Shown piece after piece: positions 1-6,555 of a stretch of DNA of 54,421 nt; within the stretch, counting starts at the first letter, position 1; the number at the start of each line of letters is the position of its first letter. This stretch comes from Phycisphaerales bacterium. Its GTDB lineage: Bacteria > Planctomycetota > Phycisphaerae > Phycisphaerales > SM1A02. The DNA lies in contig JAKVBU010000025.1 in NCBI GenBank assembly GCA_022446885.1, forward strand, positions 1-54,421, given 5' to 3'. The notes below the pieces were generated by a model. It was not told the DNA's origin, searched no databases, and saw only the letters and a list, made by a program, of their open reading frames with translations. The position numbers and the translations under genes were made by a program.

Positions 1-2
1 CG

Positions 3-467
3 CCGCAGGAGGCACTCGGCAGTGAAGCGAGGCCGCCTGAGCAGTTGCCACCTTCCAACTCGGTCAATCCACCAGTGCAGCCCTCCCCGAGTGCTGCCCC
101 GCGGCCGCCTCTGCCTGAGGGCTTCGAGCCGCTGGCAATCACATGTCCATGCGCTCCGAGTGTTGTCTTTGCCACGGACCAATCGGGTTCGTTGCATGCC
201 GTAACCAGTGCGGCGACGCTGGCCGACTTGGTCGCCGCCATCGGGTGGGCCCAGCAGCATGCAGCCATGTTGCCCGGAGACAGCCCGGTCAAAGGCCATG
301 TGCTCGTGGGCGACATCCACAGCGCCAGTGTGCTCGGGGCAGGCCCCTGGCCAGTGCATCTGGTGATTGACGGGCCACAAGGGCCACAGGTGCTGCCCGC
401 TCAGACGCAGCCATTGTCGCAAGGTCCTTCGGGCACTACCGTGCCCGGATGGCCCTCGACCACCTGA
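3..467 (+). CDS. Hypothetical protein, 5' end outside the window
   Basis: The reading frame is open from the first bases of the window to a TGA at 465-467, so the gene very probably begins upstream; a TTG at 45 is the first start-like codon inside it. The visible 154 residues start with a Pro/Ser-rich stretch, followed by a small globular-looking part with alternating hydrophobic strands (around VKGHVLVGDIHSASVLGAG). I recognise no domain. Its end overlaps the start of the DUF2752 gene by 19 bases, so the two are probably co-transcribed. Confidence 0.55.
   Translation, partial: PQEALGSEARPPEQLPPSNSVNPPVQPSPSAAPRPPLPEGFEPLAITCPCAPSVVFATDQSGSLHAVTSAATLADLVAAIGWAQQHAAMLPGDSPVKGHVLVGDIHSASVLGAGPWPVHLVIDGPQGPQVLPAQTQPLSQGPSGTTVPGWPSTT
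437..442 (+). promoter_or_regulatory. Possible -10 hexamer of the DUF2752 gene
   Basis: TACCGT lies 6 nt before the ATG at 449, the same spacing seen before many genes in this window. It is inside the end of the upstream ORF, so it may be coincidental. Confidence 0.3.
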
Positions 468-910
468 GTGACCATCGACTGAGACCCGCAGGCCGGGGCA
501 TGGCCCTGCTGATTGCTGCAGGCGGTGCAGCGCCTTTGGTCATTGCGTCCATGCTGACACCGGCAGCGCAGGGAATGGGTACGCATACGTCGATGGGCCT
601 GCCCGCTTGTGGTTTCGCCACCATGGCCAACATCCCTTGCCCCACCTGTGGCATGACCACGGCATTCACTTGGGCGGCGCGAGGGGACATGTTGTCGAGC
701 TTCATTGCCCAACCCTTGGGCATGGTGCTTGCGCTGGCAGCGGCAATGACGGTTGTCGCGGGCCTGTGGGCCTCGGTGACCGGCGCAGCCATACAGCGGC
801 CGCTGGGAGCCGTGTTTCTGCGGCCTCTGGTGGGGTGGAGCCTTCTGCTCTTGCTCTTGGTGGCTTGGGGGTGGAAGATATGGGCTTGGCAGGCAGGAGT
901 GACGCCATGA
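449..910 (+). CDS. DUF2752 family small membrane protein
   Basis: This 153-residue protein has hydrophobic segments near residues 18-38, 86-108 and 130-148 and the hallmark Cys pair CPTCGMTTA at 64-72. That motif is the signature of DUF2752, a family of small inner-membrane proteins of unknown function. The start overlaps the preceding ORF by 19 bases, and the stop overlaps the next start as ATGA at 907-910, which indicates translational coupling to the lipoprotein genes downstream. The family call is firm; no biochemical role can be given. Confidence 0.8.
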   Translation: MALDHLSDHRLRPAGRGMALLIAAGGAAPLVIASMLTPAAQGMGTHTSMGLPACGFATMANIPCPTCGMTTAFTWAARGDMLSSFIAQPLGMVLALAAAMTVVAGLWASVTGAAIQRPLGAVFLRPLVGWSLLLLLLVAWGWKIWAWQAGVTP

Positions 911-1593
911 ATATGTTCCTTCGAGTTTCATTGCTTGCATTGGCCGCGGCCTCGCTCTCTGGCTGCGCCGTGCTCTATGCGGCCAGCGGCATGGCGCAGA
1001 ACTTCGAGTATCAGAAGGAGATCGTGGTCCACGCCCAGTACGAGGGGCTCGACCATCACACCGTGGCGGTGCTGGTGGACTCCGATCTGGCCCTGCGTTA
1101 CGAGCGGCCTCGTCTGGTGCCTGAACTTGCCGTCAACATCTCCAGGGCGCTGGCCAAGCACGTGACGGGCATCAAGATCCTGCCGCCGCAGGCCGTCATC
1201 CAATGGCAGTACAACACGCCCGAATGGAATCTGCTGCCTCGCGGTGAGGTGTGTGAACAACTGGGTGTGGAGCGAGTGCTCTGGGTCGATCTGCAGACAT
1301 TTCGATTGCACCCGCAGGGCAACACCTGGATCTGGGAGGGTGTAGTCGAGGCCGAAGTGGGGGTTGTCGAAGAAGGTGGGCTGGATCCTGACGCATTCGT
1401 GGATGCATGGCGCATCAGCGCCGCCTTCCCCGACATCAACTCGCTCGATCGAGACTCGGCATCAGAGGAGTCGATCCGTCTGGGGCTCGAGGCGAACTTC
1501 GTCAAGCGGACAGCGTGGCTGTTCTACTCGCACGTCGAGCCCAAGTACCCCGACAAATTCAGGTCGGAGAATGCGTCGGAGCAGGCTTCGTGA
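907..1593 (+). CDS. Putative lipoprotein, first of a tandem pair
   Basis: I place the start at the ATG in the ATGA overlap with the DUF2752 stop. The protein (228 aa) begins with a short charged n-region and a hydrophobic stretch ending in the lipobox LSGC, with the acylated Cys at 20. The rest looks periplasmic, with alternating strands and helices and no membrane span. It resembles the next gene product: both have a V-x-V-x-x-D strand near the start of the mature part and a G-E-x-x-x-x-L/V-G-A/V-x-x-V strand in the middle. I do not recognise a named family. Stop and next start overlap as GTGA at 1590-1593. Confidence 0.7.
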   Translation: MNMFLRVSLLALAAASLSGCAVLYAASGMAQNFEYQKEIVVHAQYEGLDHHTVAVLVDSDLALRYERPRLVPELAVNISRALAKHVTGIKILPPQAVIQWQYNTPEWNLLPRGEVCEQLGVERVLWVDLQTFRLHPQGNTWIWEGVVEAEVGVVEEGGLDPDAFVDAWRISAAFPDINSLDRDSASEESIRLGLEANFVKRTAWLFYSHVEPKYPDKFRSENASEQAS

Positions 1594-2285
1594 CTAGTGC
1601 AGGCCTTCTGAAGCGGTTCCTGTTGTTTGTCGCTGCGATCTCGATTGGGAGCGCGATTGCGAGTTTGAGTGGTGGGTGCAACATCGCCGCCGCGGTTGAT
1701 GCTGTCACCCGCCCTGATCCCGTGGTCGAGGCCAAGCACACGCTTCCAGACGTGGCCACGGTCGTATTCATCGACGACCGGCGCAATCAAATCAACCCCG
1801 TTCGGGTTCGGCGGCAGATTGCCGATGAGATCACGGCTGTGCTCATCGAAGAAGGCTCGATGACCGACATGATCTCGGCCCGTGACGCCGTGGCAGCGGC
1901 TCGCCGGCTTGACAGTGCAGGGTCGGTGGCGGGCATCAACCAGATCGGTGAGGCGGTGGGCGCTGATCAGGTGATCTACGTCGAGGCGCTGGGGTTTCAG
2001 CTCACTCGTAATGGGCTCAGCCCCGATCCGATGGCCGCCTTCAACGTGCGCGTGCTGGATGTTCGAAGTGGCGAGCGGACATTTCCAGAGACCGAGCAGT
2101 TCCAAGCAGCGACAGGGCATCCAGTGCAGGTCACCATCCCGCGCAAGGACTGGGGCCAATTCACTGGTAGCGGTGGGTTGTCCAAGTTGCGAACCTATCT
2201 GGCGAAGGAGTCCGGCGACACCATTGCACGGCTGTTCGTGACCACGCACTACACGCAGGCTGGCGAGAAGATGAAGCCGCTGTGA
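1590..2285 (+). CDS. Putative lipoprotein or secreted protein, second of a tandem pair
   Basis: The frame is open upstream to 1407, but the GTG at 1590, overlapping the preceding TGA, gives a 231-residue product that begins directly with a signal sequence. The hydrophobic run ends in SLSGGC, a weak lipobox. The mature region contains DVATVVFIDDRR and AVGADQVIYVEALGF, strands shared in position with the preceding lipoprotein, so the two are probably diverged duplicates. The stop overlaps the next GTG start at 2282. Function unknown; an envelope role is inferred from the signal and neighbours. Confidence 0.65.
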   Translation: MTSAGLLKRFLLFVAAISIGSAIASLSGGCNIAAAVDAVTRPDPVVEAKHTLPDVATVVFIDDRRNQINPVRVRRQIADEITAVLIEEGSMTDMISARDAVAAARRLDSAGSVAGINQIGEAVGADQVIYVEALGFQLTRNGLSPDPMAAFNVRVLDVRSGERTFPETEQFQAATGHPVQVTIPRKDWGQFTGSGGLSKLRTYLAKESGDTIARLFVTTHYTQAGEKMKPL

Positions 2286-3223
2286 GCGCCACGGTGCATG
2301 TCATTCACGCAAGGACGCTGCGCGATCGCCCCGGTCTCGTCGCTCAACTTGAGGCGTGGCGCAGTCAACTGCCCGGAACGCTGGTCGTGCTGTCTGGGGC
2401 CACCACCGAGCCGGGCGCAGTGTCCATGGCCCCGGGCGCGTTGGCCCGTTGGTGCAAGGCCTCGCCACCTGGGCTGACCATCGGTTGGGGTGAGGAAGCC
2501 CTGCTGGCCGTGTCGGCGCTTCGAGCCCCGACTGCCGCAGTGCTCGACGGGTTGATTGCACATGGGCAGCGCGGCCAGATTTTGGATCGGCTCAGCGCAA
2601 GAAGATTGCCGGTACTTGTATCCAGCAGCGCGCTCAAGTCTCGTATCGACACCCTGACAGATGGGCGGGCACGTGTGACCTGGCTCCCGCCCATGATGTC
2701 CGCTGGCGGCGGAAGGCCTGTTGAGGGAACCATGAGGGTCATCGGTGAACCTGCATCTGCGACGTTCGTTCGACCCGTGCTCGACGTGCCCATTCGGATT
2801 GGTTTGGCGGTGGGTCCTTGGCGATGCAGTGCCTCACGAGCGCACCCTGACTGGTCCGCTTGCGACCAGATGCTTCGAAGTTGCGACCTTCCCGGCCTTG
2901 ACTCGGCTGACGAGCCGTGTTGTCAGTGGGCTGCAGGCGCCGCCGCAGCCCCTTCGTGCCGAGGTGAGGAGCCTGTCTGGTCTCTGCTGGAAGCCTGGGC
3001 TCGAGGTGGCCGACTATTGCTGCCGCGTGGTCATGCGGCGATCGCAGTTTCAGAGGTGCTCGGTGACGCGGTGGTTGACTGTGATCACGAACCAGCTGTG
3101 GCGACTGAGCAGGCGGCGCAGCCTGATGCCCTCAGGGGTGATCGTGAGCGTCAGTGTCAACTCTGGTCTGAAGCTGCCGCTGAGATCATGACCAGCCTGC
3201 TTCAGGTGGCGCAGCACAGTTGA
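2282..3223 (+). CDS. Hypothetical protein, 313 aa
   Basis: The GTG start at 2282 overlaps the previous stop, so this is the last gene of the coupled run beginning before base 1. The N-terminal part alternates strands and helices like a Rossmann-type fold (HVIHARTLRDR, TLVVLSGATTEPG). The part around EPVWSLLEAWARGGRLLLPRG looks like the donor-side helix/strand of GT-B glycosyltransferases, but no catalytic motif is convincing. A Cys-rich stretch near residues 182-225 is unusual; I looked for a frameshift there and found no better frame. Its 3' end overlaps the convergent amidohydrolase gene by 22 bases. Confidence 0.55.
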   Translation: MSATVHVIHARTLRDRPGLVAQLEAWRSQLPGTLVVLSGATTEPGAVSMAPGALARWCKASPPGLTIGWGEEALLAVSALRAPTAAVLDGLIAHGQRGQILDRLSARRLPVLVSSSALKSRIDTLTDGRARVTWLPPMMSAGGGRPVEGTMRVIGEPASATFVRPVLDVPIRIGLAVGPWRCSASRAHPDWSACDQMLRSCDLPGLDSADEPCCQWAAGAAAAPSCRGEEPVWSLLEAWARGGRLLLPRGHAAIAVSEVLGDAVVDCDHEPAVATEQAAQPDALRGDRERQCQLWSEAAAEIMTSLLQVAQHS

Positions 3224-4278
3224 GTCAACAGTTCGCAGGCCGATCGTTGATAGAGCGACGTGAGCAAGCTGGAATCTAGGGCGTGGCCCGATAGCAGCGG
3301 TGATGCCATCGGATCAACTTGGGCGTCCACCATGTGCAGATCTGGATCAGCGATTGGAGATGGCCCCGACCAGTCTCGCTCCCACAGTGTCCGCAGCGCC
3401 CAATACCGACTGGCGTAGAGGTCGAAGGCCTCGTTCGGTGATGAAGCCTTGGCCGACATGGGTGACTCGTCATCGCGTTGCAGATGCTCGTCCTGTGTAA
3501 CGATGTCCGAGCCGAAGCAGATTCGACCGCTCCACCGTCGCAAAAATGCCTCAAGTCTTGGCGTGTCGCAGCGACTGAGTTCACGCACCATCCACTTGGT
3601 GGCGCTGGTGTCCAGATGCAGGTGGTCGTATCGCTCCAGCAGCGAGTCGAGACGGTCCAGATCTTCTGGCCAGCCACCCATGTGGGCGGCCAGCCAGGGC
3701 ACCGGCACGGCCTCGAGCATCGCTTCGAGCTGATCGTATTGCTGCGCCTTTGTGCCCCAAAGATCTGCATCGGCGTAGGTGGTCTGGAACCAGGTGTCGG
3801 GGTCGCCGATGTGGGTCATGATGCCCATGCCAAGTGACGCGGCCAGCTCGATTTGCTCGCGGCGGATGGGGCCATCCAGGTCGAGCAGTCGCGCATCACC
3901 CATCTGGCGGGCGAAGTCACGAGCTCGCGGCGCTGCCCAGAACTTGCATAGTGGGGCACCCACCTGGGCGAACTGTCTGATGCGTTGGGTGAAGCCGGGG
4001 CCGTGGGCGTGGGCCGGATCATCGCTCCGCCAATCGGGAATGGCGATGAATCGCACACGATCGCCCATGACGGCTGTGACATTTTCCATCTGATCGAAAG
4101 GCGTCATGGTCACCACCTTGTCGATGCCATAGCAGTCTGCGGCCTCCTTGAAGATCGTCACGGCGCGACGACCTCGCAGATGCAGGTGGATGTCGGTGAT
4201 CGGTGTAGGCGGCGGCCCCATCAGGCGGGCCTCGTTGCGGTAGTTCAGATCGTGCAGATTGGCCGCCGAGGGTGCCAT
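3202..4278 (-). CDS. Amidohydrolase family protein (amidohydrolase_2 type)
   Basis: This is a TIM-barrel metal-dependent hydrolase-like protein, about 358 aa. Motifs in order: D-I-H-L-H (metal HxH), MTHIGDPD with a conserved His, AAHMGGWPED with a second His, and CFGSDIV with the catalytic Asp. This order matches the decarboxylase/hydrolase branch related to 2-amino-3-carboxymuconate semialdehyde decarboxylase; the substrate cannot be read. An upstream GTG at 4287 is in frame, but TAGCGT at 4293-4288 sits 9 nt before the ATG at 4278 and would leave no room for transcription of the GTG, so I prefer 4278. The 3' end overlaps the convergent gene. Confidence 0.75.
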   Translation of the reverse strand: MAPSAANLHDLNYRNEARLMGPPPTPITDIHLHLRGRRAVTIFKEAADCYGIDKVVTMTPFDQMENVTAVMGDRVRFIAIPDWRSDDPAHAHGPGFTQRIRQFAQVGAPLCKFWAAPRARDFARQMGDARLLDLDGPIRREQIELAASLGMGIMTHIGDPDTWFQTTYADADLWGTKAQQYDQLEAMLEAVPVPWLAAHMGGWPEDLDRLDSLLERYDHLHLDTSATKWMVRELSRCDTPRLEAFLRRWSGRICFGSDIVTQDEHLQRDDESPMSAKASSPNEAFDLYASRYWALRTLWERDWSGPSPIADPDLHMVDAQVDPMASPLLSGHALDSSLLTSLYQRSACELLTQLCCAT

Positions 4279-4333
4279 GGGGGGCACACGCTAGCAGTCA
4301 GCAGGCGAGGATGCTGGATCTATCTCAGGGACG

Positions 4334-4795
4334 TCAGGCAGATCGTTTGCGGCGAGATCGGCCCTTGGGCATGCTCGAGGCGATGACGAGGCCCAAGTAG
4401 ATCCGGTGGTCAGACTCTGGGGCCAGATGGCCGGCGAGTTGACATTCAACCCAGTGGCCGCAACGAGCCGGTGAGAGCCCGCCGTTGGGTAGTTGATGCA
4501 TGTCCAGCCCCACGAACGGATCATCGGTGCGGTCCAGTTCACCGGCAAATCGGCGGCTGAGCACGCGATCGTCCGAGTCAGGCATGGACAAGGTGAACAT
4601 CCGGCTGTCGCGAATCAAGGGTTCCACCAGTGCGCCGCGTGGCACAGACACGGTCAGCAGCACTGGGGTATCGCTACAGGGGGCGACCCATGGGGTCAGA
4701 AGCCCAGTACGGGTATCTCCGTGGTGCGCCGTGAGCAAAAACCGCCCCTGAGGCAGGTGGCTGAGAATCGCCGGATTGACGTTGTCTGCATCCAT
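4334..4795 (-). CDS. Flavin reductase-like (FMN-binding split barrel) protein
   Basis: A 153-residue product begins at the ATG at 4795 (MDADNVNPAILSHLPQG). The order of strands, with RFLLTAHHGDTRTGLLTPWVA near the N-terminus, a V-x-V-P-R-G segment and a C-terminal barrel part around GHWVECQLAG, matches the flavin reductase-like domain that binds FMN in proteins such as HpaC. A basic tail (PKGRSRRKRSA) closes the protein. The frame extends further upstream, but that part does not look like the family. It is separated by 46 bp from the amidohydrolase downstream on the same strand. Confidence is moderate because the family is diverse. Confidence 0.6.
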   Translation of the reverse strand: MDADNVNPAILSHLPQGRFLLTAHHGDTRTGLLTPWVAPCSDTPVLLTVSVPRGALVEPLIRDSRMFTLSMPDSDDRVLSRRFAGELDRTDDPFVGLDMHQLPNGGLSPARCGHWVECQLAGHLAPESDHRIYLGLVIASSMPKGRSRRKRSA

Positions 4796-4951
4796 GGTTC
4801 TGAGCGAGCAAGTGTGCCTCACGATCTCAGCAAGGCACTGGCAAAACGGCATTTTGGCCCAGATCGCCAGATGATGTTCGGCATCTGTCAGGCTTGTTTG
4901 TCGGTTCGCAGCGGGGGATTCGGCCAGTTTTTGGGGATTTGTGTCGAGAAG

Positions 4952-4976
4952 TGTTGCGATGTGGGGGATTGTGGGA
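4952..4976 (+). promoter_or_regulatory. Candidate MraZ operator (TGGGN boxes)
   Basis: TGGGG at 4962-4966 and TGGGA at 4972-4976 are separated by exactly 5 nt, the TGGGN-N5-TGGGN arrangement bound by E. coli MraZ. A degenerate first box (TGTTG) occurs at 4952-4956 in the same register. More GGGGATT copies lie at 4914-4920 and 4933-4939. The site is about 113 nt before mraZ, consistent with autoregulation. The 294-bp gap 4796-5089 holds no gene that I can support. Confidence 0.55.
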
Positions 4977-5089
4977 TAGTGTCCTCCCGACGTGGTGGCG
5001 ACTGAGCCAGCACGCCCGTGAGGGCAGTGACGAGGTGGGCTCGTCGCTGCAGAGGTCGAAGGGTTTGCGAACTACCAAGGAACCAGTGC

Positions 5090-5575
5090 GTGCTCTTTAC
5101 AGGCGAGTACGAACACACCGTGGATGCCAAGGGGCGACTGGCGATTCCCTCCGAGATTCGCAGTCGGCTGGATCCTGCCGTGCATGGGCGGGGTCTGTAT
5201 CTGGCACCGGGGCCTTCGGACGCACTGTGGATCTGGCCTGCGAAGACCTTCGAGCAGATGGCGGCAGCCAGCGAAGCCTCACTGTTGCCCGACGAGGACA
5301 TGCTGGAGTTCGAGGAACTCCTGTACTCGCAATCAACGCACGTCGATCTCGATTCGGCCGGACGTATTCGAGTCCCGGAACGGCTGCTCAATCTGGCACA
5401 ACTCGAGTCAAACGTGGTCCTGCTGGGTGTGAAGGACCATCTGGAGCTGCGCGACCCACAGCGATGGGGCAGGCAGCGCGACGAACGGCTGGCCAAGCAG
5501 GCCGACATCATGATTCGAGCCAGGCGAGCCATGCGACGTGGCCCGGGCGGCATGTCGGAGACGGACACCAAATGA
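5090..5575 (+). CDS. mraZ: Transcriptional regulator MraZ
   Basis: MraZ is a DNA-binding repressor/regulator built from two AbrB-like half-repeats, usually heading the division and cell wall cluster. Both halves are visible: GEYEHTVDAKGRLAIPSEIR near the start and THVDLDSAGRIRVPERLL in the middle. The frame is open to 5018, but the GTG at 5090 gives the family N-terminus and is preceded by AAGGA 7 nt away. The product is 161 aa, with an Arg-rich tail. Oddly, rsmH, ftsL and ftsI do not follow; a hairpin array and convergent csrA do. Confidence 0.93.
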   Translation: MLFTGEYEHTVDAKGRLAIPSEIRSRLDPAVHGRGLYLAPGPSDALWIWPAKTFEQMAAASEASLLPDEDMLEFEELLYSQSTHVDLDSAGRIRVPERLLNLAQLESNVVLLGVKDHLELRDPQRWGRQRDERLAKQADIMIRARRAMRRGPGGMSETDTK

Positions 5576-5862
5576 ACACGATGACCCCCAGCAGCCGGCC
5601 ATGGACGGCCTGTACGACTGGACCTTCACGTACGCATTGCGCCTGGGACCGTGGGCACGGATGCCCCTACGTCCCTGACACAGAGGCATGGAGGCCTTGA
5701 ACAGGGCGCAATGACACGAGCCACGGATGGCTCGTAGGCGGGCTTGAGCCCGCTGCGAATCATGGACGATTCGCACACATTCCTCACGAGTCTCGCGCTC
5801 TAGCGCCGAGACTCCCCTTCCCGGTTCGTGACGCGTCCCACCACGCGTCACGAACTGTTTTT
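5576..5862 (+). ncRNA. Candidate CsrA-titrating RNA (CsrB/RsmZ-like hairpin array)
   Basis: Directly after mraZ the plus strand forms successive hairpins with GGA in the loops. They are: GGCC stem, loop ATGGAC (5597-5610); GTACG/CGTAC stem enclosing CTGGAC (5612-5633); GGGCA/TGCCC with CGGA loop (5653-5666), extended by GT/AC and GGGAC/GTCCC (5645-5675); AGGC/GCCT with loop ATGGAG (5684-5697); ACGAGCCA/TGGCTCGT with CGGA loop (5716-5735); TGCGAATC/GATTCGCA with loop ATGGAC (5754-5775). Hairpins without GGA lie at 5738-5753 and 5788-5814, and the terminator ends it. A-N-GGA in a loop is the known CsrA target, and csrA is adjacent. The 5' end is unknown: it may have its own promoter or be processed from the mraZ mRNA, and a TGTC/GACA hairpin with a GGA loop already lies at 5553-5567. 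The minus strand shows no GGA loops. Confidence 0.65.
5824..5862 (+). terminator. Intrinsic terminator of the mraZ/hairpin-RNA transcript
   Basis: GTTCGTGACGCGT (5824-5836) pairs perfectly with ACGCGTCACGAAC (5843-5855) across a 6-nt loop, followed by TGTTTTT. The T tract is only on the plus side, so it terminates plus-strand transcription before csrA. Confidence 0.9.
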
Positions 5863-5893
5863 GGACCCTGCTCTTTGCCGGTCGCCAGGCTGC

Positions 5894-6109
5894 TCAGCCT
5901 GAGGCCGGTCGGATCTTGCCTGCAATCGATGGCTTCTCAGCGTTGATCTGATCTGCCACCTCGCGGCGATGCACTTCCACGTCACGTGGAAAGTTCAGGG
6001 CCAAACGAACTCGGTCGCCCTTGACTGATGCAATCCGCACAATACCGATGGGGTTTGAAGGATCGCCGATGACGACCTCTTCACCTTCCCGTCTCGTAAT
6101 CACCAGCAT
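5894..6109 (-). CDS. csrA: Carbon storage regulator CsrA
   Basis: CsrA is a small dimeric RNA-binding protein that represses or stabilises mRNAs by binding GGA in 5' leaders. The 71-residue product starts MLVITRREGEEVVIG and continues through VRIASVKGDRVRLALNFPRD and VEVHRREV, the family landmarks, including the R-x-x-V-x-V-H-R-x-E segment of the RNA-binding surface; the C-terminus is slightly longer than usual. It has a strong Shine-Dalgarno, AGGAGG, 8 nt before the ATG (6123-6118), which itself contains GGA and could allow autoregulation. It converges on the hairpin-array RNA. No fliW is in the window. Confidence 0.95.
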   Translation of the reverse strand: MLVITRREGEEVVIGDPSNPIGIVRIASVKGDRVRLALNFPRDVEVHRREVADQINAEKPSIAGKIRPASG

Positions 6110-6155
6110 GCCTCGGCCCTCCTGCCGCGTAACTGCCGTCCTGACAATGCACCAC

Positions 6156-6167
6156 CGTCACGTGACG
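6156..6167. promoter_or_regulatory. 12-bp perfect palindrome upstream of csrA
   Basis: CGTCACGTGACG is a perfect palindrome 47 nt before the csrA start, in the region between csrA and the nfu-like gene. It could be an operator for a dimeric regulator; nothing else supports that. Confidence 0.25.
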
Positions 6168-6254
6168 ACAGCGCCCACCAATGTGTGAGCCTACACCAGC
6201 CAGTGGCAGGATCCAAGTGGTCCATCCCCGAGAAGCGGGCACAATTAGGCCCGA

Positions 6255-6503
6255 TCAGGCGTCTTCAATGGCCTCGACAGCGGTGACGCCTGGCACCTTG
6301 CCCACGAGATTGGCCGCCAAGCCGTCTCTGAGGGTCATATGGCTGCTCGGGCACCCGATACAGGCTCCCAGCAGTCGCACCTGTACGACGCCCTGATCAG
6401 TGATGCCCACCAACTCAACATCGCCGCCATCTGCCTTGATCGAGGGGCGGATGGCGTCCAACACGGCCTCAACCGTGGCTTGATCACAAGGCGTCTCAGT
6501 CAT
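6255..6503 (-). CDS. NifU-like C-terminal (Nfu) domain protein
   Basis: This 82-residue protein consists of one Nfu domain, which carries and donates Fe-S clusters. The start of the domain (VEAVLDAIRPSIKADGGDVEL) and the cluster-binding C-x-x-C in LLGACIGCPSS (C48, C51) are intact. The frame continues upstream, but the ATG at 6503, with TACCCT 7 nt before it, gives the usual length for stand-alone Nfu proteins and is chosen. It is a single gene between csrA and a divergent lipoprotein gene. Partner enzymes cannot be inferred here, although a cysteine desulfurase homologue is 16 kb away. Confidence 0.88.
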   Translation of the reverse strand: MTETPCDQATVEAVLDAIRPSIKADGGDVELVGITDQGVVQVRLLGACIGCPSSHMTLRDGLAANLVGKVPGVTAVEAIEDA

Positions 6504-6510
6504 GCAGGGC

Positions 6511-6516
6511 AGGGTA
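6511..6516 (-). promoter_or_regulatory. -10-like TACCCT, leaderless nfu-like gene
   Basis: TACCCT on the minus strand is 7 nt from the ATG at 6503, with no Shine-Dalgarno between. Confidence 0.45.
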
Positions 6517-6543
6517 GCGGGTTCAGCCACAGCCCGGTCGCAA

Positions 6544-6549
6544 TAGGAT
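6544..6549 (+). promoter_or_regulatory. -10-like TAGGAT, leaderless lipoprotein gene
   Basis: TAGGAT is 6 nt before the ATG at 6556, leaving no room for a 5' leader. Confidence 0.45.
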
Positions 6550-6555
6550 GCTCTC

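Noticed and set aside
2745-3191. Possible frameshift inside the 2282-3223 hypothetical gene (Cys-rich stretch)
   Set aside because: The alternative frame does not give a more protein-like continuation, and the downstream part reads well in the original frame.
5572-5700. A 42-codon ORF whose ATG overlaps the mraZ stop as ATGA
   Set aside because: Its sequence is fully explained by consecutive hairpins with repeated GGA loops, its composition (Pro, Thr, His, Cys, Trp) looks unlike a protein, and no family resemblance is visible.
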